A stretch of DNA of 22,432 nt. It comes from a virus. The stretch lies in IMG/VR virus record IMGVR_UViG_3300044949_001141, positions 1 to 22,432 of that record; one strand, 5' to 3'. The stretch's first letter is position 1, and each line of letters opens with the position of its first letter. The notes below the pieces were generated by a model that made no database searches, was not told the DNA's origin, and saw only the letters and a list, made by a program, of their open reading frames with translations. The translations under genes were made by a program, and so were the position numbers. Shown piece after piece: positions 6,807-12,582 of the stretch.

Positions 6807-8189
6807 TTAAATGAATGATGGTAATGAAATTTCTTTATTAAATTCTTTTCTTTGGATTGTAAAGTCTTGACTAGTTTGCTGAGTGAGATTATTAAACATT
6901 TCGATAGCTCTCTCTTTTTTTATCATGAGACTCTCCATGACTTTAGTCTGACCATCGGACAAAATAAGATCTACATATACCGGTCTCTTTTGTCCAAATC
7001 TCCAAAAGCGTCTAATAGCTTGGTAGTATTGCTCGTATGAATAAGTCGGAAAATATGTAGTATGATTACAGTGCTGCCAATTAAGACCAAATGCAGTTAT
7101 AGAAGTCTTTGTGATAAGTTTCTTAATATCACCAGCGCTGAAAGCGAGTAGTATCTCTTCTTTCTTGTCTATATTCATATTACCTTTGACTTCGAGTGCT
7201 GTTTTGTCAAGTTCTCCGATAAGACTAGCTTCATCATTAAGATTAACCCAGTAAACAGAACATTCATGACTATTTGCTTTTTCTACAGCCTTTTCACATC
7301 GCATATTAAGAGTAGCTCTTACTTCAGCTTTGATCTCTTTGAATCCTGTAGCCGGTATTGCAAACATTGTATTTTGACCATCGATAGCAAGCGGATCGCG
7401 ATTCTCGATAATAGTTTCCGTTTCGAATAGTTCCGGTAAAGTATGTTTGTCATCACTGAATCCATAGTCTGAAGGTTTTCGCATTGAGATGCTCCAAGAT
7501 GCTATCCATCTCCAAAAGTCTTTCTCGGCATGTGCTTTGAGGTAGAACTCTTCGCCTTGTCTTGCTTTACTGATTTGAGATAACTTGGCAACATTATTTT
7601 GATTATTCTTAAAAAACTTCGTAAGCATATCCATATAGCCAAGATATCCAAGAGCTTCAGAACTAGTACCGAGTTCTATGTAATCATTAGGACTAGGAGT
7701 AGCGGTGAATAAGAATCTATATTTTACTTTCTTAAGAAAAGCTGTAATAAGATTTTTAGTTGCGCCTTCAAAGTTTTTTAAGATACTAGATTCATCAAGA
7801 ATAACGCAATCAAATTTACTTGAATCAAAGTTTTCAAGTCTCTCATAATTGCATACTACTATTTTACTTTTGAAGTTGCCATCTTTGCTATACTCAATAT
7901 CATCTATCCCAAATTTCTCAGCTTCTTTGATAAACTGAAAAGCGACTGCAAGCGGTGTAATAATCAATACGGGCTTATTGGTTGCTCTTGCATAATTAGT
8001 TGCAATGGTTAACTCTATTATCGTCTTGCCTAGGCCTGTATCTAAGAATACAGCGCATCTACCTTTCTTAATAGCATATTCCGATACATACTTTTGATAG
8101 TCGAACATACCTTCAGTAATGTAATTAGTATCAATGCCATAATCTATAGAACTATGCTTCTTAGACTCAAGAAACTCCGCGTAATTCAT
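6807..8189 (-). CDS. SNF2-like superfamily 2 helicase/translocase
   Basis: This 460-aa protein has SF2/SNF2 motifs: MFDYQKYVSEYAI (Q-like), Walker A DTGLGKT (50-56), LIITPLAV (Ia), Walker B LDESS (131-135), FTATPSPND (about 161-169), and in the second lobe GLNWQHCN (V) and YYQAIRRFWRFGQ (VI, the QxxxRxxRxGQ signature of SNF2-type enzymes). It is likely an ATP-dependent DNA translocase. It is shorter than cellular SNF2 proteins and lacks extra domains, as is usual for phage homologues. It overlaps the upstream gene by 4 nt and is followed 4 nt later by the beta-class methyltransferase; the two probably form a functional pair. The coding sequence is AT-rich (about 30% GC in a stretch I counted) compared with the GC-richer helicase at 930-2351. 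Confidence 0.9.
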   Translation of the reverse strand: MNYAEFLESKKHSSIDYGIDTNYITEGMFDYQKYVSEYAIKKGRCAVFLDTGLGKTIIELTIATNYARATNKPVLIITPLAVAFQFIKEAEKFGIDDIEYSKDGNFKSKIVVCNYERLENFDSSKFDCVILDESSILKNFEGATKNLITAFLKKVKYRFLFTATPSPNDYIELGTSSEALGYLGYMDMLTKFFKNNQNNVAKLSQISKARQGEEFYLKAHAEKDFWRWIASWSISMRKPSDYGFSDDKHTLPELFETETIIENRDPLAIDGQNTMFAIPATGFKEIKAEVRATLNMRCEKAVEKANSHECSVYWVNLNDEASLIGELDKTALEVKGNMNIDKKEEILLAFSAGDIKKLITKTSITAFGLNWQHCNHTTYFPTYSYEQYYQAIRRFWRFGQKRPVYVDLILSDGQTKVMESLMIKKERAIEMFNNLTQQTSQDFTIQRKEFNKEISLPSFI

Positions 8190-8494
8190 TTTACATCCTC
8201 GAAATCTTTAAAGTATTTAGTTAGTGCTCTTCTGAATAGCTCTCTTTGCGAGATGTTTTGCGCTTTTGCAAGTTCTCGGAATCGAGCGGCCATAGCGTGT
8301 GGTATTTTAATCGCGAGCGCTTTTAGGCCTTGTCTTTCATCGGGTGTTGTGCCTTCTCCTTTGGCTCTTTGGAATCCGATTGCAGTTTTCTCGATTACCC
8401 TGCGTTCCTCTCTTAGTTGTTGAGACAATGGAACTCCAAGCTTAAGCGAGGTCTCGATACCGGCTACTTCTTTGTATAGGGCGGATGTTTTCAT
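8186..8494 (-). CDS. Putative ribbon-helix-helix-like DNA-binding protein with LREER leader
   Basis: In this 102-aa protein, the C-terminal half (about 58-95, ALAIKIPHAMAARFRELAK, then ISQRELFRRALTKYF) has the strand-helix-helix pattern of ribbon-helix-helix/CopG-like proteins. The N-terminal half holds GVPLSQQLREERRVIEK, matching the sequence at the same residue positions (20-31) of the DnaA-IV-like protein encoded at 5259-5822. A strong AAGGAG precedes the ATG, and 4-nt overlaps join it to both neighbours. Function is probably DNA binding, as repressor or replication accessory factor; not established. Confidence 0.65.
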   Translation of the reverse strand: MKTSALYKEVAGIETSLKLGVPLSQQLREERRVIEKTAIGFQRAKGEGTTPDERQGLKALAIKIPHAMAARFRELAKAQNISQRELFRRALTKYFKDFEDVK

Positions 8495-8808
8495 GCGGTT
8501 ACTCCTTGGCTATTTTTCTTCTTATTCCAATAGTAATTGGAGTTAATCGCGCGTATTTTTCTAAGCTTAAGATCATCTTTCATGTAATACTTTACAGTTT
8601 GTGCGCTAAATTCACAACCTCTTACAGTTCTATATCCTTTTCTATTTAGATATTTAGCTATCTGTTTATGAGTCTTGTTTGATTTAATACTGTAAATATA
8701 TCCTCTTGCCTCTTCTACTGATTCAAACTTCTGAATCTTAATTCTTTGCTTGTTATTTGATTTGGTTTCAGTAGTTCCAAACCATTTTTTGAATAGCTCC
8801 TTAAACAT
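8491..8808 (-). CDS. Small basic protein with recombinase-type HTH segment
   Basis: In this 105-aa, lysine-rich protein, residues about 45-80 (HKQIAKYLNRKGYRTVRGCEFSAQTVKYYM, shown here split as HKQIAKYLNRKGYRT and RGCEFSAQTVKYY) resemble the helix-turn-helix found in the recombinase domain of large serine recombinases, where IAxxLNxxGxxTxxGxxFxxxTV is typical. No catalytic resolvase domain is present, so it is probably a stand-alone DNA-binding protein and not an integrase. A good ribosome site (GGAGATGAGAT) precedes the ATG, after a 20-nt gap from the nuclease gene. It overlaps the next gene by 4 nt. Confidence 0.6.
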   Translation of the reverse strand: MFKELFKKWFGTTETKSNNKQRIKIQKFESVEEARGYIYSIKSNKTHKQIAKYLNRKGYRTVRGCEFSAQTVKYYMKDDLKLRKIRAINSNYYWNKKKNSQGVTA

Positions 8809-8828
8809 ATCTCATCTCCAATAAATAA

Positions 8829-9449
8829 TTAAATAAGAACTGTAATTTCTTGTAATTGCAAAACATCTTCTCTATCAAGTCCTCGAACTAAGATATACTC
8901 ATGCAAGTAGTGTATCATATTTCGAACATATTCGTAATTGTACGCGGGTCTCGGGAATGAGTATTCCGCTTTGTTTTTAAAGTCCATCGCTTCAGGTGAG
9001 TCGAATTCGAATATCTTGTAATGGACAAAGGGCGCGTTGAATAACTCGCAATATACACGCCATTGCAGAGAGTTGTAATAGTCATCAAAACTAATTGTAC
9101 TATACTTGGTTTTGATTTCTACGACATCAAGCCCGATAAGCTGATCTGCGACGCCTGTTACTGATATATCACCGAACTGAGTGCGGAAGACGCGGCGAAC
9201 TTTATACTCGAATACTCGCGAGCGATAATCCATGCAATTACGGGCGTTTAGAATACAGTCAGTGCTGAACTTGCCTTCAAACTCCATAGGGTAGTCGGTT
9301 TGCATCATTTCATGAAACTCTATCCCTCTTTGCATCATTGTATTAGGCGGGTCGAGTCTTAGAAGCGAGCGCTCGAACTGTTCGACTGTAATCAGGCCGT
9401 CTATGAAGCGGCGGTAAGATTCGAGCTGGGTTGCGCTAATTTTGATCAT
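8829..9449 (-). CDS. PD-(D/E)XK exonuclease, RecB/Cas4-like
   Basis: This 206-aa protein shows the RecB-type nuclease signature in order: RGIEFHEMM with His46, GVADQL with Asp102, VVEIKTK with Glu111 and Lys113, and QWRVY (Gln129 to Tyr133, the QxxxY motif). These residues form the metal site of RecB, AddB and Cas4-like exonucleases. No four-cysteine iron-sulfur cluster signature is evident, so it is nearer to simple phage RecB-like exonucleases than to Cas4. It probably resects DNA ends for phage recombination together with the Sak4-like ATPase encoded upstream in the same operon. The start overlaps the upstream stop by 4 nt and AGGGTGATGT precedes it. Confidence 0.85.
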   Translation of the reverse strand: MIKISATQLESYRRFIDGLITVEQFERSLLRLDPPNTMMQRGIEFHEMMQTDYPMEFEGKFSTDCILNARNCMDYRSRVFEYKVRRVFRTQFGDISVTGVADQLIGLDVVEIKTKYSTISFDDYYNSLQWRVYCELFNAPFVHYKIFEFDSPEAMDFKNKAEYSFPRPAYNYEYVRNMIHYLHEYILVRGLDREDVLQLQEITVLI

Positions 9450-9679
9450 ACATCACCCTGTAAATAAACTAGCTTGTAATAAGCTTCGGGCGTGCAGGCT
9501 TCTTTCAGTTTTGCGCCTGCTTCGAATGCTTTAATAATTTGCTCGCGTTCCTTTGCAATTAAGTCAATCGTTTGGAATCTTATCTGCGATAGGACTTCGC
9601 CTGGTGTCCGAGTCACTGAAGCTTCGTAATATGCGAAGTCTAGTGATTGCCGTAGGGTCTGCATTGCGGTTTTACTCAT
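9446..9679 (-). CDS. Small hypothetical protein (AKEREQI motif)
   Basis: A 77-aa protein when read from the ATG at 9679, which is chosen because GGAGGCGACC lies directly upstream and because it overlaps the previous gene by only 8 nt; the frame is open further upstream. Near its middle it has DLIAKEREQIIKAFEAG, similar in order and spacing to YQAKQKEKEQIEKAFNEG in the neighbouring upstream gene, so the two may be distant paralogues. It is similar in style to small helical proteins common in phages of Bacteroidota. Function unknown. Confidence 0.7.
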   Translation of the reverse strand: MSKTAMQTLRQSLDFAYYEASVTRTPGEVLSQIRFQTIDLIAKEREQIIKAFEAGAKLKEACTPEAYYKLVYLQGDV

Positions 9680-9926
9680 GGTCGCCTCCGTAGGTTTTGT
9701 CATAATAAACTGCTGATACTGGAATAATATTTGACGGCCTAATAGAGTAATCTTGAGACCAATCACCACCTTCATTAAATGCCTTTTCAATCTGCTCTTT
9801 TTCTTTCTGCTTAGCTTGATAAAACCAGTAAAATATTTGCGAGTAGCTTCTTATTGGTATTGGATATTCTATGTAGCTTTTAATCTCCTTCTCCAACCAC
9901 TCTACCGCCGTTTGTCGCTTACTCAT
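9672..9926 (-). CDS. Small hypothetical protein (AKQKEKEQI motif)
   Basis: An 84-aa protein. It begins SKRQTAVEWLEKEIKSY and contains FYQAKQKEKEQIEKAFNEG. An AVEWLxxxL...AKxxEKxQI pattern is, from memory, common in small proteins of Bacteroidota phages and prophages, whose role is unknown. Its C-terminal third is different (tyrosine-rich, ending in GGDHE). AGGAG precedes the ATG and it overlaps its upstream neighbour by 8 nt. Confidence 0.75.
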   Translation of the reverse strand: MSKRQTAVEWLEKEIKSYIEYPIPIRSYSQIFYWFYQAKQKEKEQIEKAFNEGGDWSQDYSIRPSNIIPVSAVYYDKTYGGDHE

Positions 9927-10125
9927 CTATATACTCCTGATACGGATCTCTTAAATTGCGAATCTTAACTTGTTCGCGTTCGTGTATTGTAATGCGGGCA
10001 ATTGATACCATCTCTTTCTCAAAGCGATCATAAGCCCACTCTCTGACATCCTCTTCGCTTATTGCGTAGTCAAGAAGGATATCATCTTCATCAAATGCGC
10101 CCCAGACTTCAAAGGTGTGACTCAT
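9919..10125 (-). CDS. Small acidic hypothetical protein
   Basis: A 68-aa protein rich in Asp and Glu (FDEDDILLDYAISEEDVREW). The ATG is preceded by AAGGAGACGCAAA and overlaps the upstream stop by 4 nt. There is no recognisable domain. High acidity and small size could fit a DNA mimic or a simple accessory protein, but nothing in the sequence proves this. Confidence 0.7.
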   Translation of the reverse strand: MSHTFEVWGAFDEDDILLDYAISEEDVREWAYDRFEKEMVSIARITIHEREQVKIRNLRDPYQEYIDE

Positions 10126-10331
10126 TTTGCGTCTCCTTCTAAACTTTTTATTTCAGCTGAAAGTGTTTTATATATATCTACAAACACATTGTTTTTATTT
10201 CTTAAATATTCAATTTCTTCTTGTAAATCTTCTACTTGTTCTTTAGCGTTATAAGCTTTTTGTTTAATAGAATCTAATTCTTTAGATATTTCGATTAACA
10301 ATCTCCTTTTCAATTGCAGTTGATCGCTCAT
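10122..10331 (-). CDS. Small coiled-coil protein
   Basis: In this 69-aa protein almost the whole chain reads as one long helix with heptad-like spacing of Leu/Ile (LLIEISKELDSIKQKAYNAK, then EQVEDLQEEIEYLRNKNN), so it is likely a dimeric coiled coil. AGAGGTG lies upstream of the ATG, and 4-nt overlaps join it to the AAA ATPase before it and to the acidic gene after it. Function unknown. Confidence 0.75.
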   Translation of the reverse strand: MSDQLQLKRRLLIEISKELDSIKQKAYNAKEQVEDLQEEIEYLRNKNNVFVDIYKTLSAEIKSLEGDAK

Positions 10332-11221
10332 CTCACCACCTCTTCAAACTTACTGCTTTCTTTATTCCACTGCAAGCCACGCTCTCCGAATGTAGTCACT
10401 ACTGAAGCCCAAACCGCGCGCTTCAAAGCATCCTCTAAGCCTGCTTTGCTAAGGTCAGAGACGAACTTATTAGCATCCTTTGCGGCTTTTGCTTTTTCGG
10501 ACCACTCGCTGACCAAGGCAATGGCGGCCTCTTGCTCTTTGGAGCGTCTGCTTATTGCAGTCTTGGTATGTTCTAAGATATCAGTTAAACAAGTAGTCAT
10601 TGAGTGCAAGCCATCCACATGTACGGGCGCAATCTCCGCGCAGTTTTTAGCTACGATGCTATCAGAGAGGTCAAAGGTCAATACTCTCTTATTGCCTTGA
10701 GTCGTATAGTATCCTACAAGGTCGCATGACTGCATAAGTAGGTCATAACTTGCGCCTGGTATCAAAGGGCGTTTAATACGCATATCGCCTTCTTCTTTTT
10801 CCTTTGCGTGTGCAATGAATACTACATTCTTACCACTAAGCTTAAGCGGTGTAAAAAACTCTTGGAATGTTCGCTTTGTTTCGCCCCAAAGCTTGATCGT
10901 ATTGCGAAGAAGTCCGGGGTTATTGATAGTAAGGTGCATCTGCATAAGCTCAATAACAGTGCCCGCCGTATCGATAATAATCGTATCATGCTTGGCAAGG
11001 ATGCTATCTAGCTCTTGCTTGTTAGTTAGCAAGTCTTGCCATGACTCGAACTGCAAGCCGTTTTTAAGCAGTGAGGATCTATGAAGCCCTCGGTCGAAGT
11101 CTAGTACAATTGGATTAGGCGCGGTGTTCGCGAGTGTGGTCTTGCCGATTCCGGGATCGCCGTAGATTAGGACATTCAGCCCGTTTACAGTCATTCCGCC
11201 TGTTTGTGTGATTAGTCTCAT
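10328..11221 (-). CDS. AAA_24/Sak4-like RecA-fold ATPase (phage recombination)
   Basis: This 297-aa protein has Walker A GDPGIGKTT (21-29), an early DFDRG (41-45), Walker B TIIIDTAG (80-87), and VVFIAHAKEKE (133-143), the position where RecA-like phage P-loop proteins have a sensor. This arrangement matches the AAA_24 (phage nucleotide-binding, P_loop_SAK/Sak4) family, a compact RecA-like ATPase implicated in single-strand annealing and recombination in phages. The C-terminal quarter (SEKAKAAKDANKFVSDLSKA...) is helical. The start overlaps the upstream HTH gene by 4 nt and has AGGAG before it. With the PD-(D/E)XK nuclease downstream it would form a two-part recombination system. No single-strand-binding protein gene is obvious nearby. 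Confidence 0.87.
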   Translation of the reverse strand: MRLITQTGGMTVNGLNVLIYGDPGIGKTTLANTAPNPIVLDFDRGLHRSSLLKNGLQFESWQDLLTNKQELDSILAKHDTIIIDTAGTVIELMQMHLTINNPGLLRNTIKLWGETKRTFQEFFTPLKLSGKNVVFIAHAKEKEEGDMRIKRPLIPGASYDLLMQSCDLVGYYTTQGNKRVLTFDLSDSIVAKNCAEIAPVHVDGLHSMTTCLTDILEHTKTAISRRSKEQEAAIALVSEWSEKAKAAKDANKFVSDLSKAGLEDALKRAVWASVVTTFGERGLQWNKESSKFEEVVR

Positions 11222-11430
11222 CTCTTTACTCCTAGTATTCTTTTTAATTCATTATAATTTAGTAAATACATTGTCTTTACGCCGTACGGTACTTGCTTTA
11301 CTTTTCTTAGCACCGCTTCCTTTTCGTTTCTTTCTTTGCTTGCAGGCCGTCCGACTGCCATATAGTGCAAGAGTCTTCGCGATACTTGGAATAATTCGGC
11401 GGCCTCGCGAATAGTCAGCCAGTCACTCAT
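11218..11430 (-). CDS. Excisionase/MerR-type small HTH protein
   Basis: In this 70-aa protein, WLTIREAAELFQVSRRLLHYM (split: WLTIREAAELF and QVSRRLLHYM, residues 4-24) is a helix-turn-helix of the HTH_17/excisionase type, followed by a basic wing-like segment (KEAVLRKVKQVPYG). A DNA-binding role is likely, either as regulator or recombination directionality factor. No integrase is visible in the window, so a regulator is as likely as an excisionase. GGAG precedes the ATG, and 4-nt overlaps join it to both neighbours. Confidence 0.8.
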   Translation of the reverse strand: MSDWLTIREAAELFQVSRRLLHYMAVGRPASKERNEKEAVLRKVKQVPYGVKTMYLLNYNELKRILGVKR

Positions 11431-11534
11431 TGCAGTGCTCCGTACATATGCATTTCAAAGCGATTAAGAATGTAGTGTGCGAGTATGATAAATACCACGC
11501 CATGCCATAGCTTTAGTTCTAATCTTTTTTTCAT
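11427..11534 (-). CDS. 35-aa single-span membrane peptide
   Basis: This short gene begins at an ATG that overlaps the stop of the preceding 36-aa gene by 4 nt, and its own stop overlaps the HTH gene start by 4 nt. The peptide starts MKKRLELKLWHGVVFIILAH, then YILNRFEM. A basic N-terminus followed by about 16 hydrophobic residues (W10-L23) suggests a single membrane span with the N-terminus in the cytoplasm. There is no strong ribosome site, so it relies on coupled translation. The overlap chain is the main evidence that it is real. Function unknown. Confidence 0.6.
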   Translation of the reverse strand: MKKRLELKLWHGVVFIILAHYILNRFEMHMYGALQ

Positions 11535-11641
11535 CGTACAAGTCCATTAATGATTGCATATACAATTAAGTAGCTTAGGAATAGGCCTCCGAAGAGTCCG
11601 ACTAGCATTTCGAATATCGCGCGCTTGGTTTCGGCTTTCAT
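11531..11641 (-). CDS. 36-aa single-span membrane peptide
   Basis: It starts at the ATG at 11641, which has AAGGAG 6 nt upstream and overlaps the previous stop by 4 nt. The peptide begins MKAETKRAIFEMLVGLFGGL and continues FLSYLIVYAIING. A short charged head precedes one hydrophobic span of about 24 residues (I9-I31) with Gly-rich packing. It is probably an inner-membrane peptide. Being followed immediately by a second tiny membrane peptide in a 4-nt overlap chain suggests that both act together, for example at the host membrane early in infection; this is speculation. Confidence 0.65.
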   Translation of the reverse strand: MKAETKRAIFEMLVGLFGGLFLSYLIVYAIINGLVR

Positions 11642-11772
11642 TTTGCGCTCCTTGTTAAGATTACCCATTTGCCGTTATATGGCATTACTTGAGCCTCGCC
11701 TGGTGGATGCAAGAAGATTGCAGCCATTGCCTCGGCAAAAGAGTTGTAGATTTTGTGTGGTTTGAGTTTCAT
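11638..11772 (-). CDS. Small hypothetical protein (44 aa)
   Basis: Read from the ATG at 11772, with AAGGAGCGAAGGC upstream; the open frame extends farther upstream across a strong hairpin, which argues against a longer start. It begins MKLKPHKIYNSFAEAMAAIF and ends near GKWVILTRSAK. It looks like a compact soluble fold with one helix and a C-terminal strand. The last part of the gene carries the ribosome site for the next one. Function unknown. Confidence 0.65.
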   Translation of the reverse strand: MKLKPHKIYNSFAEAMAAIFLHPPGEAQVMPYNGKWVILTRSAK

Positions 11773-11799
11773 GCCTTCGCTCCTTGAAGTGTGAATAGT

Positions 11800-11816
11800 G
11801 GGGGCTTGAAGCCCCC
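11800..11816 (-). other. Strong short hairpin between two small early genes
   Basis: GGGGGCT and AGCCCCC form a 7-bp GC-rich stem around a 3-nt loop, just after the 101-aa gene and before the 44-aa gene. On the minus strand no T-run follows, so it is more likely an RNA-stabilising or attenuating structure than a full terminator. On the plus strand a weak GTTTGTT follows. Confidence 0.5.
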
Positions 11817-11825
11817 GTTTGTTGA

Positions 11826-12131
11826 TTAGTAAAGTTCTCTGAAATTTCCGTCCCATCCTTCAGTAGAAAAGTAAACTATCTTGCCGTTATCGTAGTGCTC
11901 TTCTATCTTTTTGCCGTTCTCATCAAATATTCTTATCGGTCTCATTTCTTGTCCATAGCGCTCGAGATTATAGATGAAGTCGCAAAGTGAATCCCAAGTA
12001 AGGTAAAGTTCGTCTCTCAATTTGATATCAGTTGTATTTTCTGCTTTTTCTTTTATGACATCTTTCAAGTTTTTAAACTCTTGAACTCTGTCTTGAATTC
12101 TTTGCTGTTCTTTTTTCTCTTTCTTTGTCAT
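11826..12131 (-). CDS. First gene of the early operon, charged hypothetical protein
   Basis: A 101-aa protein read from the ATG at 12131, chosen because GGAGAACGGAC lies immediately upstream and the predicted promoter is about 45 nt away; the frame is open further upstream but would run into the promoter. The N-terminal half is a highly charged helix (TKKEKKEQQRIQDRVQEFKN). The second half has aromatic residues (LYLTWDSLCDFIYNLERYGQ) and ends FSTEGWDGNFRELY. No family recognised. As the first gene after the early promoter it may be a host-takeover or regulatory factor, which is inference from position only. Confidence 0.75.
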   Translation of the reverse strand: MTKKEKKEQQRIQDRVQEFKNLKDVIKEKAENTTDIKLRDELYLTWDSLCDFIYNLERYGQEMRPIRIFDENGKKIEEHYDNGKIVYFSTEGWDGNFRELY

Positions 12132-12175
12132 GTCCGTTCTCCGTTGTGTTATTGTGTGTCGTTGATTACGGTGCG

Positions 12176-12204
12176 AACTTACGAAACAAAACAATACTTG
12201 TCAA
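12176..12204 (-). promoter_or_regulatory. Predicted early promoter
   Basis: On the minus strand a perfect TTGACA (12199-12204) is followed by exactly 17 nt and TAAGTT (12176-12181). A long A/T-rich tract lies upstream (12207-12240), like an UP element. The -10 region TAAGTTCG also fits the Bacteroidota pattern TAnnTTTG at most positions. The -35 lies in an 11-nt near-palindrome ACTTGACAAGT, part of which (TTGTCAAGT on plus) recurs at the promoter near 2417-2444. It would drive the whole operon from 12131 downward. Confidence 0.7.
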
Positions 12205-12217
12205 GTCTTTTTTTTAT

Positions 12218-12430
12218 TTATCTGATTATTTTTATTTTTCGAGGTAGGTCAAGCGAGCCTAAGTAGTTGAATTCTCTAGGAGTTATGGCGAAAATAAAAA
12301 TTTTAGAAATTGTGGTAATTTCGGCAAGATTTTGCACGGACTGCAGAGAGGGAAGGGCGGCGCGGTAAGATTCGCCGTTTTTTTTATGAATTTCTATTTG
12401 AATCATTTTAGTATATTTGTTTGTCATCAT
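12218..12430 (-). CDS. Small doubtful hypothetical ORF (70 aa) in the late/early junction
   Basis: Open frame with tandem ATGs at 12430 and 12427 and another at 12406 (MIQIEIHKKNGESYRAALPS). No convincing ribosome site precedes any of them, unlike nearly all other genes here. The product is a plausible small alpha/beta protein ending KIKIIR. The same DNA contains a plus-strand terminator-like hairpin, so it may be non-coding. It lies between the last virion gene and the early promoter. Confidence 0.4.
   Translation of the reverse strand: MMTNKYTKMIQIEIHKKNGESYRAALPSLQSVQNLAEITTISKIFIFAITPREFNYLGSLDLPRKIKIIR
12358..12385 (+). terminator. Terminator-like hairpin facing plus strand
   Basis: CGGCG (12358-12362) pairs with CGCCG (12373-12377) around a 10-nt loop, and eight T residues follow (12378-12385). 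The form is right for an intrinsic terminator of plus-strand transcription, although the stem is only 5 bp. No convincing plus-strand gene precedes it. Confidence 0.4.
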
Positions 12431-12472
12431 GCTCAATTTTGCAGGTGGCCAAATACTTAGCATTGGCGTGCG

Positions 12473-12502
12473 AAAGGCTACCCGGGGAAGGTAGCCTTTT
12501 TT
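12473..12502 (+). terminator. Intrinsic terminator facing plus strand (possibly bidirectional)
   Basis: AAAGGCTACC (12473-12482) pairs perfectly with GGTAGCCTTT (12490-12499) around a 7-nt loop, followed by a six-T run on the plus strand. On the minus strand only TTTCG follows, so minus-strand termination of the late operon would be weaker. It lies in the 141-nt gap 12464-12604. Confidence 0.65.
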
Positions 12503-12582
12503 ATTTGCATTATACGGTTTTTTTGGTTAGGTTGCAATCAGCGGCCCATCATAGCCGTATCTTGTAACTCCCCCCAGAGCTG

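Noticed and set aside
8491-8808. Truncated serine integrase
   Set aside because: Only an HTH-like segment resembles a recombinase; there is no resolvase catalytic domain upstream or in any frame nearby, and the gene has its own start, ribosome site and overlap, so it is an intact small gene.
12285-12368. 27-codon plus-strand ORF with AGGAG just before ATG
   Set aside because: The Shine-Dalgarno spacing is only 2 nt and the frame is very short and antisense to another open frame. It is kept only as a side remark in the hairpin finding, not as a gene.
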